This document shows positions 1 to 7,471 of a DNA stretch of 64,000 nt, piece by piece. Origin of the DNA: Ancylomarina sp. DW003 (GTDB lineage Bacteria > Bacteroidota > Bacteroidia > Bacteroidales > Marinifilaceae); the NCBI RefSeq assembly GCF_029029505.1, contig NZ_JAKJSD010000002.1, forward strand, positions 372,001 to 436,000, read 5' to 3'. Position 1 is the first letter of the stretch, and each line of letters begins with the position of its first letter. Both the position numbers and the translations under genes were made by a program. Below the pieces are notes generated by a model. That model saw only the letters and a list, made by a program, of their open reading frames with translations. It searched no databases and had not been told where the DNA came from.

Positions 1-229
1 AAATTTGAGTATCAGGATTCTGTTTAGTTTTTTCTTCAACATATGCTTTGTGCCACATCTCCATTCTAATCTCCTGAAGGTCGATTGAGATTTGTGTATT
101 TTCTAATTTAATTCTTTCTTCTGTTGCTGTGGAAAGCAATTGGTTCTGATAAACCCATGATAGAAAAATTAAAATTGATCCAATAATTCCTAACCAAGGA
201 TAATTTCTACACCATTCTTTTATTTTCAT
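1..229 (-). CDS. Hypothetical single-pass membrane protein (3' end outside window)
   Basis: The minus-strand reading frame opens with ATG at 229-227 and stays open for 76 codons to the window edge, so the C-terminus is missing. The N-terminus (MKIKEWCRNYPWLGIIGS) leads into one hydrophobic segment at about residues 12-28. A charged, helix-prone stretch follows. This suggests an inner-membrane anchor with a cytoplasmic or periplasmic coiled coil. No family is recognised. The gene lies just downstream, in its reading direction, of the palindromic repeat at 265-397, as a gene would in a cassette array. Confidence 0.6.
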   Translation of the reverse strand, partial: MKIKEWCRNYPWLGIIGSILIFLSWVYQNQLLSTATEERIKLENTQISIDLQEIRMEMWHKAYVEEKTKQNPDTQI

Positions 230-264
230 TTACATCATTTTTTAGTTTGCAATTCTCTGCCTTG

Positions 265-397
265 TGTACAACGGTTCGTATAAGAATAGTAGCCGACTGC
301 GTGGCACTTTTCTATCAAGTTACACGAAAGTTAAAGCGGGCTACAACCCCTGAATTTACTACTATTCCGGCTATTATTTTTATACATTGTTGTGCTT
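265..397. repeat. Large imperfect palindromic repeat, attC-like
   Basis: About 28 bases at the left end (from ACAACGG at 268) are largely complementary to the right end (ending in GTTGT at 393). A shorter structured middle lies between them. On the minus strand the element starts GCACAAC and ends GTTGTAC, which resembles the core sites of integron recombination sites. It sits between two minus-strand genes and overlaps the stop codon of the upstream gene fragment. Large intergenic palindromes of this style are common in Bacteroidota. Calling it an attC site is inference, since no integrase is visible here. Confidence 0.5.
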
Positions 398-719
398 AGT
401 GTTTTCTTTCTGATTTCAATGAGTCAATAATAATAGTCCCAGATTTTATCTTTGAATCTTTCAATTCAATTTCCGTTTTCAAGCTTTGATTTTCAGATTT
501 GAGATTATCTCTTTCAATCTTTAATTCATATTGTTCATTTTTCGAAACGGAGTCTGAATACAACATTCCAAGTTTAAATGAGCCTCCTATAATTGCTATG
601 ATTATTGCAAAAAATGTAATTATTTGTCCAATTGGAAGGTTGAATATTAATTTGAAAAGTTTGGATAAAGAAATATTAGGAAGTTGAACTGTGTTTTCAA
701 TTAACCTGTCTATTTCCTT
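396..719 (-). pseudogene. 3' part of frameshifted TM/coiled-coil protein
   Basis: This frame has no usable start codon before its transmembrane segment. It continues directly from the end of the 710-1063 reading frame after a -1 shift in a run of six A (minus strand; T run at 718-723). It encodes about 107 residues: a basic region, one strong hydrophobic segment (about 20 residues, ...IITFFAIIIAIIGG...), then a heptad-like coiled coil ending in SERKH and a TAA at 398-396. With the upstream part it would make a protein of about 222 residues. The break may be a decayed gene, a homopolymer assembly error or programmed slippage. Confidence 0.6.
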
Positions 720-1063
720 TTTTGTTCGTGCTTTTCTTGTTCTTTAAATTCAACAGTTTCAAGAAGTTTGTCTTTCTCCAGCAATAGTTCATTGTAGTCT
801 GGAACAATTTTATTCCATTCACCCAATAAATCAGAATACTTCTTTTTGTAATTATCTTCTTCTATGATTACTTTTTCTTTTCTGATTTTTGATAACTCTG
901 TTATTTGTTCAATATAAGATTCTAAAAGTTGCTTTGCTTGAAGTTTACCTTGCTTTAATATCTCAAACTTTTCAGATTCAATAAAAGTGTCAAATTTTAA
1001 TCCACTTACTTGAAGCCATTTAGTATCACCTACAGTGTCATACTCTGAAATAGCTTGACACAT
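710..1063 (-). CDS. 5' part of frameshifted coiled-coil protein
   Basis: This 117-codon frame starts with ATG at 1063 and ends at a TAG just after an A6 run. The product is hydrophilic and strongly helical, with long charged stretches typical of a coiled coil and no signal peptide. By itself it has no recognisable domain. The coding frame clearly continues in the -1 frame at 719-396, which adds a membrane segment and a second coiled coil. The original gene product was therefore probably one cytoplasmic-N, membrane-anchored protein of about 222 residues. Its neighbour upstream (1090-1710) is also a small membrane-anchored protein. Confidence 0.6.
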   Translation of the reverse strand: MCQAISEYDTVGDTKWLQVSGLKFDTFIESEKFEILKQGKLQAKQLLESYIEQITELSKIRKEKVIIEEDNYKKKYSDLLGEWNKIVPDYNELLLEKDKLLETVEFKEQEKHEQKRK

Positions 1064-1089
1064 TGATTTATGCTTCAGTCAAAATATAG

Positions 1090-1710
1090 TTACATTTCCT
1101 CCAATGCATCTTGGCACAAACCAATTAACATATCCTCTTGTCCGGCTAGCTCTCTAAACCTTAATTGAAGTTGGATCAAAGTTGAATCAATATTAGCCAT
1201 ATCATGTGCATGAGGATCATACAAATAATCAAGTAGTTTTAATAAGGTTTTATCCATCAACATGTCCTGCAAGGCATAAACTTCAGTGAGTTTTTTAGTT
1301 CTTAGAAAACCAAATTCCGATATGATTCCTGTTGTTTTAGCTGTTTCCCACGCAGTTTTTGAAATGATTGAACTTAGAACAGGCTTTCCGCCTGTAAGCA
1401 AACCAAGTTCCAGATGAGTCTTTGAAAGCAATTTCTCTTTTAGAGAATCATTCTCTCCCTTGATTATGCTGTTGATTGTTTTTCGAACTTCAACATGATA
1501 AACACTACAATTTTCTAATATCTCAAGGTTGCCAATAATTTCTTTTCGAATATTTTCGATAGCAATCTTCTTCTTATTATTCTTCTTTATTGTTTCAGCT
1601 ATATTATTTATAAATAAGGCAAAAAGGACACTAAATACAATTAGTAGTCCGTCAAGAATATATTTTTTATTAAAAAAAACTTTCATTTTTATATTATAAA
1701 ATTTAAACAT
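1090..1710 (-). CDS. DUF6090-like small membrane-anchored protein
   Basis: The product has 206 residues from ATG at 1710; a second ATG at 1686 gives the cleaner N-terminus MKVFFNKKYILDG. One hydrophobic segment (ILDGLLIVFSVLFALFINN) is followed by a basic patch and a soluble helical domain. The pattern of a short basic start, a membrane helix ending in INN, a helical NIRKEI region, then an AWETAKTTG stretch resembles the abundant Bacteroidota DUF6090 family of unknown function. This assignment is by eye only. The gene lies between the two palindromic repeats at 265-397 and 1727-1787, so it may be cassette cargo. Confidence 0.65.
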   Translation of the reverse strand: MFKFYNIKMKVFFNKKYILDGLLIVFSVLFALFINNIAETIKKNNKKKIAIENIRKEIIGNLEILENCSVYHVEVRKTINSIIKGENDSLKEKLLSKTHLELGLLTGGKPVLSSIISKTAWETAKTTGIISEFGFLRTKKLTEVYALQDMLMDKTLLKLLDYLYDPHAHDMANIDSTLIQLQLRFRELAGQEDMLIGLCQDALEEM

Positions 1711-1726
1711 CTAATTTCTTCACTCG

Positions 1727-1787
1727 GGCAACGTGTTTAGGTCTTACCATACGGTTTATATCACTTACACATTGCTTTATAAATTGT
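1727..1787. repeat. Second, weaker attC-like intergenic palindrome
   Basis: Read on the minus strand, the stretch begins AAACAAC and ends CGTTGCCCG. Partial complementarity joins its two ends and a loop lies between. It is shorter and less regular than the element at 265-397. It sits immediately upstream of the 1090-1710 gene, so the two elements bracket a block of minus-strand small genes. The assignment is tentative. Confidence 0.3.
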
Positions 1788-1815
1788 TGTTTTTAGAATT
1801 CATAAAACACTCAAA

Positions 1816-1849
1816 AAAGCTCATCAAACAATTAAGTTCGATGAGCTTT
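1816..1849 (-). terminator. Rho-independent terminator of the PepSY-type gene
   Basis: AAAGCTCATC (1816-1825) pairs perfectly with GATGAGCTTT (1840-1849) around a 14-base loop. On the minus strand the stem is followed by a T tract (A run at 1813-1818 on the plus strand). It lies 23 bases past the stop codon at 1872. Confidence 0.85.
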
Positions 1850-1871
1850 GTATTTATAATCTTTTTCTGAC

Positions 1872-2417
1872 TTACAAAAAGAACAGGAAAGGTATAATAA
1901 TACCAATGGCAATTAGCCATTTACCTCGCCCTGCAATACCTTTTTTGCCAGGAACAATAAACATACCCGAGAGTGCAAAAATAAGCATGGCAACGGCAAA
2001 TATATCAGCCATCAGAGTCCAACCTTTTTTACTGTTGTAATGCAGCTTGTTCATAAAATACACCCACTGCTTCTTTCGGTAAACCTCAAACTTAAGTTCT
2101 CCATTTATGGGATTATAGCTTCCCAAACCGCCCTTTAAGTAAAGGTTATAAGCATTGCCTTCGGGTATAATCCTATTCAAAGAATAATCAGATAAATTAG
2201 CTTCCCAATAGGCTTTTATTTGTTCTGGTTTGAGATTTATATCCAACTGATAATCCAAATATTCCGTTTTATAGGCAGGGTCTTCATCATTCTTTTTATG
2301 ATTCAGGATAATTCCTGAAATCGCATAAATTAGTGTTATTCCCACAAAGAAATAGCCTAAATCACGGTGAATAAACCGAAGCCACTTTCTTATATTTTTC
2401 TTACTCCACAACTTCAT
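1872..2417 (-). CDS. PepSY-associated transmembrane protein
   Basis: The product has 181 residues. The N-terminal WLRFIHRDLGYFFVG motif and membrane helix, an intervening extracytoplasmic region of about 100 residues, a second LHYNSKKGW motif and two C-terminal helices match the PepSY_TM-like family. That family occurs with iron/heme or siderophore uptake genes and is thought to act in the cytoplasmic membrane, possibly in reductive metal release. The two histidine motifs adjoining the helices are consistent with this. The ATG overlaps the end of the upstream lipoprotein gene by 17 bases, which implies translational coupling. A strong terminator follows. The substrate is not known. Confidence 0.8.
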   Translation of the reverse strand: MKLWSKKNIRKWLRFIHRDLGYFFVGITLIYAISGIILNHKKNDEDPAYKTEYLDYQLDINLKPEQIKAYWEANLSDYSLNRIIPEGNAYNLYLKGGLGSYNPINGELKFEVYRKKQWVYFMNKLHYNSKKGWTLMADIFAVAMLIFALSGMFIVPGKKGIAGRGKWLIAIGIIIPFLFFL

Positions 2418-2937
2418 AATCTGTTCCGTCTACATAATAAATTGCATAGTAATCTTTATTGTTGGCTTTCATCCAATCGCGCATTTCTTTAATGTTAGCC
2501 ATTTCAGAACTGCAGTGCTTGCCTCCTTCTTCTCCCTTATGCTTTTCTTTTATTTCTGTTTCCCACTCATCAATCTCACTTGTTGCTAATCTTTTCTCTC
2601 TCAATATGCCTGTAACCAATAAATCGTTACCTGCAATTTCCTTATTAAAGCCTTCCAAATCACCTGTTGCTTCTACTCTAAGAGACAGGTTACCTTCAGC
2701 ATTTTTTAAAATACAACGCTTGCCCGAGTGTGCACATACATGATTGACCACGCCCTGAAATTTAATCTCCTGCCCTACTTTGTCAGCAGCAACTTCCATT
2801 ACCTGGTCGATGTTGAAAGTTGCAGGTTTAGCCTGACTGATAACGGCTGGTTCAGTCTTCTTAGTTTCCGATTTCGATTGTGTAAAATTACATGACATAA
2901 ATGCCAGGCACAAAGCCAATAGACTTAAATATTTCAT
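2401..2937 (-). CDS. OB-fold-like lipoprotein
   Basis: The chosen start (ATG at 2937) gives a classical lipoprotein signal, MKYLSLLALCLAFMSC, with the lipid-accepting Cys at residue 16. Longer upstream starts would bury that signal. The mature part of about 160 residues contains a segment (GQEIKFQGVVNHVCAHSGKR, then C) whose pattern suggests a small OB-type beta barrel. It includes a Cys-x2-His-x3-Lys-Arg-Cys cluster that could bind metal or be redox active. The gene overlaps the PepSY-type membrane gene downstream, so the pair probably works together at the cell envelope, perhaps in metal handling. The function is inferred only. Confidence 0.7.
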   Translation of the reverse strand: MKYLSLLALCLAFMSCNFTQSKSETKKTEPAVISQAKPATFNIDQVMEVAADKVGQEIKFQGVVNHVCAHSGKRCILKNAEGNLSLRVEATGDLEGFNKEIAGNDLLVTGILREKRLATSEIDEWETEIKEKHKGEEGGKHCSSEMANIKEMRDWMKANNKDYYAIYYVDGTDYEVVE

Positions 2938-3084
2938 CACTTTAGGTTTTAGGTTAACGTTTTGTTTAACTGTTTGTTTTGCATTAACAAACCTATCATT
3001 TACCAAACATATTTCCAAGAAATATAACAACTCATTAACAACATAATACAAGACAAAAAGCTCCTTTTATATCTATCATTAAGG

Positions 3085-3092
3085 CAAATGTA
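3085..3092 (-). promoter_or_regulatory. Candidate -7 box for the lipoprotein/PepSY operon
   Basis: The minus strand reads TACATTTG, a perfect match to the Bacteroidota TAnnTTTG -7 element. It lies about 150 bases upstream of the lipoprotein ATG at 2937. A TTTG lies 24 bases upstream (3117-3120), somewhat farther than the usual spacing. No transcription data are available. Confidence 0.4.
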
Positions 3093-3181
3093 AATTCTAA
3101 AAAACATTGAAAGTTTCAAACTAAATACTTCTACTTATCTTTACAATCTAAAATCACTTATTCACACAGCTAAGAAACAGC

Positions 3182-3397
3182 ATGAACCAAGACGACTTCG
3201 ATAAAATCAAGCAAATAAAAAAAGAGAGCAAGGAAGCTTATAAGCCCTGGTCGAGAAAAGATGATGACGCTATGATCAACCTGTTTTTCGATGGTGTATC
3301 GGTTTCTGAAATGGCAATCAAATTGAACCGTACTAAGGGAGCTATTCGTGCCAGAATCAGGAAAATGGAACTGACATCAATTAAAAAGAAAAAATAA
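3182..3397 (+). CDS. Small Myb/SANT-like helix-turn-helix protein
   Basis: The product has 71 residues, starts at ATG 3182 and is very basic at the C-terminus (IKKKK). The core from PWSRKDDD to IRARIRKMEL resembles a compact three-helix Myb/SANT-like fold. A Trp opens helix 1, the turn is DGVSVSEMA, and the recognition helix is LNRTKGAIRARI. Such tiny proteins in Bacteroidota are probable DNA-binding proteins of unknown target. The gene stands alone, divergent from the lipoprotein operon. The intergenic repeat at 3404-3657 begins a few bases after its stop codon. Confidence 0.75.
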   Translation: MNQDDFDKIKQIKKESKEAYKPWSRKDDDAMINLFFDGVSVSEMAIKLNRTKGAIRARIRKMELTSIKKKK

Positions 3398-3403
3398 TTC
3401 TTT

Positions 3404-3657
3404 TAATGATGAATTATAAGTTATGAATAATGAACTATTATATCCAATCTATAAATAACCACAAATTACACAGATTAACTCAAATTTTGATTTGAATACT
3501 TCTTTGCGGACTTAGCGAATAGTCTTAGCGTACTTTGCGTTAAAATTTTTAATTTAAGGTGCTTTAAGTGTCTATTAACCAATCATATTATGTCATTAAA
3601 ATCTACGTCTGAATTACATTTAAATTCATCATTCAGAACTCATAATTTATAATTCAA
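3404..3657. repeat. MITE-like element with inverted terminal repeats
   Basis: The non-coding segment of about 250 bases is bounded by imperfect inverted repeats of about 30 bases. The left is around 3404-3436, with GATGAATTATAAGTTATGAA. The right is around 3622-3656, with CATAATTTATAATTC. Inside is the motif pair TTTGCGGACTTAGCG and CTTAGCGTACTTTGCG. There is no open reading frame of note. This fits a miniature non-autonomous mobile element or a dispersed Bacteroidota intergenic repeat, but copy number cannot be judged from one window. Confidence 0.45.
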
Positions 3658-3703
3658 TTAGCGTCGAAAATGAATTAGGGCTTTTTTTATTAAAAAAAAT
3701 CCA

Positions 3704-3711
3704 TACATTTG
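3704..3711 (+). promoter_or_regulatory. Candidate promoter -7 box of the thi operon
   Basis: TACATTTG matches TAnnTTTG exactly and lies 11 bases before the first TPP aptamer. A T-rich tract at 3682-3688 could serve as the -33 region. This would start transcription at about 3716, so both aptamers would be transcribed. Confidence 0.55.
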
Positions 3712-3721
3712 ACAACGTTTT

Positions 3722-3797
3722 ACGGGGGTGCCTTAAACAACAGGCTGAGATTATACCCTTAAAAACCTGATTCGGATAATGCCGACGAAGGGAGTTA
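3722..3797 (+). promoter_or_regulatory. TPP riboswitch aptamer 1 (THI element)
   Basis: The conserved THI-box blocks are present in order: GGGGGTGCC, AGGCTGAGAT, ACCC, ACCTGATTCGGATAATGCC and GACGAAGGGAG. They match the TPP consensus closely, including the GGATAATGCC core. It lies at the head of the thiamine operon and should lower expression when thiamine pyrophosphate is plentiful. A second aptamer follows 70 bases downstream. Confidence 0.95.
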
Positions 3798-3814
3798 ATG
3801 CCAATACGATTTCT

Positions 3815-3848
3815 GTTTACCAGCTTTCTGTAAAACACACATTTTTTT
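3815..3848 (+). terminator. Possible terminator-type expression platform of aptamer 1
   Basis: A weak hairpin (TTTAC at 3816-3820 with GTAAA at 3830-3834) is followed, after a short gap, by seven T (3842-3848). It sits between the two TPP aptamers, where a transcriptional switch would be expected. The stem is short, so this is tentative. Confidence 0.3.
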
Positions 3849-3866
3849 ATTGAACTTAGTAATGAT

Positions 3867-3934
3867 AAGGGGTGCCCTATGGGCTGAGATCATACCCTCA
3901 TAACCTGATTCGGATTATACCGACGTAGGAATAT
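3867..3934 (+). promoter_or_regulatory. TPP riboswitch aptamer 2 (THI element)
   Basis: The blocks AGGGGTGCC, GGGCTGAGATC, ACCC, ACCTGATTCGGATTATACC and GACGTAGGAA form a second complete THI box. Its core reads GGATTATACC, where the first aptamer and the usual consensus read GGATAATGCC, so it may bind less tightly or be diverging. It ends about 48 bases before the thiS ATG. There is no strong terminator between it and thiS, so control could be at translation initiation. Confidence 0.9.
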
Positions 3935-3981
3935 CAACCATTGGCCAAAGCCTCTTCTCATTTACTACAAAACGAATTCGT

Positions 3982-4182
3982 ATGAAGGTTTATGTAAATG
4001 ATGAAAGCATCAACTTAGCTGATGCTTCAAATATTACCCAACTTCTTAAGCAGCTGGAAACGGCACCCAAAGGTCTTGCTGTTGCCGTAGGTCCCAACAT
4101 TGTTCCCTCATCCTTATGGGACGAATACAAATTAAAGGAAGATGATCAGGTTTTGTTGATTCGCGCCACTCAAGGCGGTTAA
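3982..4182 (+). CDS. thiS: ThiS, sulfur carrier protein for thiazole synthesis
   Basis: This 66-residue ubiquitin-like beta-grasp protein ends in the required Gly-Gly (RATQGG). ThiF adenylates that C-terminus and it is converted to a thiocarboxylate, which donates sulfur to ThiG. The length is normal for the family. It is the first gene of the operon after the tandem TPP riboswitch. The next gene begins 33 bases later. Confidence 0.95.
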   Translation: MKVYVNDESINLADASNITQLLKQLETAPKGLAVAVGPNIVPSSLWDEYKLKEDDQVLLIRATQGG

Positions 4183-4215
4183 TCAAGTATTCAACACAAC
4201 TTATATCTCAATCCT

Positions 4216-5478
4216 ATGACTCCAATAGTTATTACACCTCCTGAAATTATTCAGAATGAGGTCAGCTTATGGGAAGCTCTCTTTTTGGCCGGGCTAGATC
4301 GTCTGCATGTTCGAAAGCCATATGCCAAAATTAGCGAGCTTAGAAGCCTGCTTACCTGTCTCCCAAGCCGATACCATTCGCGTATTGTTTTGCATCAGTA
4401 TCACGAATTGGCCGATGAATTTCAGCTGGGAGGTATCCACTTTAAAAGCAACGTTCACAATGGAATTAACAAAACGAGTTCTGTAACACTTAGTATTTCC
4501 AGATCTTGCCATACGCCATTGGAAGTACTGAACTATTATCAGGATTACGATTATATTTTTCTCAGTCCAATTTTCGATTCCATATCGAAAAAGGGCTACC
4601 CTTCGGCCTTTTATCCCAACGAAATAGCAACGTTTTTTCAAGACAACCCCAAAATTAAAAACTGTATAGCTCTTGGTGGTATCAACAAAGATAATATTCA
4701 AGCCTGCTATGAATATGGTTTTAAGGGCTGTGCTCTCTTAGGTTCTATTTGGGATGGCGAAAATCTAAATCCGAAGCTTATTTCTGAACGTTTTTTAAAC
4801 ATTTTACCAAAACCAACGAGTATGCACGAAAAACCTTCTGTGTCTAACTTCCAATTTATTACAAATAATTTCTCAGACTTAAATGAACTGGAGCAAATCA
4901 AAACAGTATGTGAATCGGGAGCCAAATGGATACAAATCCGATTAAAAAATCAAACAGAAGAAAGCATCCTAAAAATGGGTAAAGACGCTGCTCAGATTTG
5001 TAAGCTTTACAATGCCAAACTTATTGTTAATGATCATGTTCATCTGGTAAAAGAGATTGGGGCACATGGCGTGCATCTTGGCAAAGCCGATATGTCTTCC
5101 ATAGAGGCAAGAAAACTTCTCGGGTCAAATTATATTATTGGAGGAACTGCCAACAATATGGACGATGTTCGCCAACTGTACAAAGCTGGCGTTAACTATA
5201 TCGGCTTAGGGCCATTTCGTTTTACACATACCAAAAAGAATTTAGCGCCCGTATTAGGCCTGGCTGGTTACAGGCAAATTATACAAAACTGCCAATACGA
5301 GGGTATCGATATACCTATTGTTGCTATTGGCGGAATTGACTTGGAAGATGTTTCAAGCCTCATGTCTACAGGCATACACGGCATTGCTCTCTCCTCATCT
5401 GTAACGCAAGCCGAAAATATAAGTAACACAACAAAAAAATACCTTAAACAACTCATAAATCCGTTATGCAAAAATTAA
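4216..5478 (+). CDS. thiE: Double-domain thiamine phosphate synthase (ThiE) fusion
   Basis: The product has 420 residues, twice the usual ThiE length. Residues about 1-200 form a degenerate TIM-barrel ThiE/TenI-like half: LHVRKP stands where IQLRxK is expected, and GGIHFKS and ALGGIN are retained. Residues about 210-415 are a full ThiE: WIQIRLKN, the NDH of [23 protein letters not shown], a [11 protein letters not shown] loop and the phosphate-binding VAIGGI. The second half should couple HMP-pyrophosphate and thiazole phosphate to thiamine phosphate. The first half may bind ligand or be a TenI-type aromatase. The gene overlaps thiG by 13 bases, indicating tight coupling. Confidence 0.9.
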   Translation: MTPIVITPPEIIQNEVSLWEALFLAGLDRLHVRKPYAKISELRSLLTCLPSRYHSRIVLHQYHELADEFQLGGIHFKSNVHNGINKTSSVTLSISRSCHTPLEVLNYYQDYDYIFLSPIFDSISKKGYPSAFYPNEIATFFQDNPKIKNCIALGGINKDNIQACYEYGFKGCALLGSIWDGENLNPKLISERFLNILPKPTSMHEKPSVSNFQFITNNFSDLNELEQIKTVCESGAKWIQIRLKNQTEESILKMGKDAAQICKLYNAKLIVNDHVHLVKEIGAHGVHLGKADMSSIEARKLLGSNYIIGGTANNMDDVRQLYKAGVNYIGLGPFRFTHTKKNLAPVLGLAGYRQIIQNCQYEGIDIPIVAIGGIDLEDVSSLMSTGIHGIALSSSVTQAENISNTTKKYLKQLINPLCKN

Positions 5479-6236
5479 TAATTGCAGGTCAGGAATTCAA
5501 TTCCCGCCTCTTTCTTGGAACTGGAAAATTCAGTTCCAATCAACTCATGGAGCAAGCTCTAATTGCTTCGGGAAGTGAAATGGTAACGACCGCTCTTCGT
5601 AGGGTCGATATTCAAAATCCGGATGATGACATTTTAAAGCATATCAATCCTGATCGTTTTAGATTATTGCCCAATACCTCAGGTGTTAGAACTGCTAAAG
5701 AAGCTGTATTTGCGGCCGAACTTGCCAGAGAAGCTCTGCAAACCAATTGGTTGAAACTTGAAATTCATCCCGATCCCAAATACTTACTTGCCGATACGGT
5801 TGAAACTCTAAAAGCTTGTGAAGAATTAGCTAAGAAAGGTTTTATCGTCTTACCCTACATGCAAGCCGACCCTATTCTTGCCAAACAATTGGAGGAAGCT
5901 GGTTCTGCTGCTGTTATGCCATTGGGTTCGCCAATTGGCAGTAATAAAGGCCTGATCACTCGTGAGTTTCTTCAGATTATTATTGAACAAGCGAATGTTC
6001 CGGTTGTGGTTGATGCCGGTATTGGTGCACCAAGTCATGCAGCCGAAGCCATGGAAATGGGAGCCGATGCCGTATTGGTAAACACAGCAATTGCTGTTGC
6101 CAATGATCCGGTTATGATGGCCGAAGCATTCAAACTATCGGTAGAAGCAGGTCGTATGGCTTTCGAAGCCAAACTTGGGCAACAACTTAATACGGCTGAA
6201 GCAAGTAGTCCTTTAACGTCATTCTTAGATCTATAA
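5466..6236 (+). CDS. thiG: ThiG, thiazole synthase
   Basis: This 256-residue TIM-barrel enzyme joins deoxyxylulose 5-phosphate, dehydroglycine (from ThiH) and ThiS-thiocarboxylate sulfur into the thiazole phosphate. Family marks are the N-terminal [10 protein letters not shown], the Schiff-base lysine at residue 97 in [21 protein letters not shown], and the phosphate-binding stretch [11 protein letters not shown] followed by LVNTAIA. The length is normal. It begins inside the end of thiE and is followed after 2 bases by thiH. Confidence 0.97.
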   Translation: MQKLIIAGQEFNSRLFLGTGKFSSNQLMEQALIASGSEMVTTALRRVDIQNPDDDILKHINPDRFRLLPNTSGVRTAKEAVFAAELAREALQTNWLKLEIHPDPKYLLADTVETLKACEELAKKGFIVLPYMQADPILAKQLEEAGSAAVMPLGSPIGSNKGLITREFLQIIIEQANVPVVVDAGIGAPSHAAEAMEMGADAVLVNTAIAVANDPVMMAEAFKLSVEAGRMAFEAKLGQQLNTAEASSPLTSFLDL

Positions 6237-6238
6237 AA

Positions 6239-7345
6239 ATGAGTTTTTCAGATACCTTAAATCAATACGATTGGGACAAAACAAAGGCCGACATCTATTC
6301 CAAAACGAAACAAGATGTTTTGCATGCTCTAAACCAATCAAGCTGTAGTTTGGAAGATTTCAAAGCTTTAATTTCTCCTGCCGCTGCACCTTATTTGGAG
6401 CAGATGGCACAGAAAAGTATGCTTCAAACTCAAAAGCGCTTTGGGAAAACCATACAGCTTTATGTTCCTCTATATCTCTCTAACACCTGTTCAAACGCTT
6501 GTGTTTATTGTGGCTTCAGCCATAAAAATAAAATTGAGCGCGTCACACTTAGCGAAGATCAAATTCTTAAGGAAGCCATGGCTATAAAGAAAATGGGCTT
6601 CGATCATTTACTCCTTGTTACGGGTGAGCATCAAAGGGAAGCTGGTTTTGATTATTTGATGCGGGCTATTGAGATCCTTCGGCCTCATTTCTCACAAATT
6701 TCGGTAGAGGTTCAACCCATGAGTACTGAGGAATATCAGCAACTTATGAAAGTTGGTTTGCATGCCGTTTACGTTTATCAGGAAACCTATCATCAGGAAA
6801 ACTACAAAAGTTATCATCCTGCTGGGAAGAAAGCTGATTTTAAATACCGATTGGAAACGCCTGACAGATTAGGAAAAGCGGGCATTCATAAAATTGGTTT
6901 AGGCTGCCTACTGGGTTTGGAGGATTGGCGTTCGGACATCTGGTACACCGCCCTTCATTTATCTTATCTTGAGAGAACCTATTGGCAGTCGCGTTATTCT
7001 ATTTCATTTCCGCGACTGCGTCCTAGTGCAGGAGGTTTCCAACCCAATATGGAAATATCCGATAGGGAACTCCTCCAAGTGATTTGTGCATTTCGCCTGC
7101 TTAATCAGGAAATAGAACTCTCTCTCTCGACAAGAGAAACACCCACTTTTCGTGATAATGTCTTTAAACTAGGTATTACTGCCATGAGTGCCGGATCGAA
7201 AACCGAACCCGGAGGTTATGCTGTTCATACGAAAGCTCTGGAACAATTCGAAGTTTCGGATCAACGCAGCCCTAAGGAAGTCGAAGAAATGCTTCACAAA
7301 AATCAGTACGAAGCTGTTTGGAAAGATTGGGACAAGTTTATGTAG
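6239..7345 (+). CDS. thiH: ThiH, 2-iminoacetate synthase (radical SAM tyrosine lyase)
   Basis: The product has 368 residues. The radical SAM cluster motif is Cys84-x3-Cys88-x2-Cys91 in NTCSNACVYCGF, and FPRLRPSAGG is typical of ThiH. The enzyme cleaves tyrosine to p-cresol and dehydroglycine, which feeds ThiG. An oxygen-sensitive ThiH, where aerobic Bacillus uses ThiO, fits an anaerobic or microaerophilic lifestyle. It starts 2 bases after thiG and is followed by a gap of 126 bases before the adenylyltransferase gene. Confidence 0.97.
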   Translation: MSFSDTLNQYDWDKTKADIYSKTKQDVLHALNQSSCSLEDFKALISPAAAPYLEQMAQKSMLQTQKRFGKTIQLYVPLYLSNTCSNACVYCGFSHKNKIERVTLSEDQILKEAMAIKKMGFDHLLLVTGEHQREAGFDYLMRAIEILRPHFSQISVEVQPMSTEEYQQLMKVGLHAVYVYQETYHQENYKSYHPAGKKADFKYRLETPDRLGKAGIHKIGLGCLLGLEDWRSDIWYTALHLSYLERTYWQSRYSISFPRLRPSAGGFQPNMEISDRELLQVICAFRLLNQEIELSLSTRETPTFRDNVFKLGITAMSAGSKTEPGGYAVHTKALEQFEVSDQRSPKEVEEMLHKNQYEAVWKDWDKFM

Positions 7346-7471
7346 AAATTCAAGGATAAAGGAAAATCAAGGTTCAAGGGTAAAACAAAAAGAAGAAAAC
7401 CACAGATTCTCACAAATTGAAAACTGATCTTTCGATTATTGAACCTTTAGACCTTTTAATAAAGTGAACCT

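Noticed and set aside
499..687. Plus-strand reading frame of 62 codons
   Set aside because: The minus strand here reads as a convincing TM/coiled-coil continuation of the 710-1063 gene, and the plus frame is its shadow.
2459..2743. Plus-strand reading frame of 94 codons
   Set aside because: It is antisense to the lipoprotein gene and has no recognisable features.
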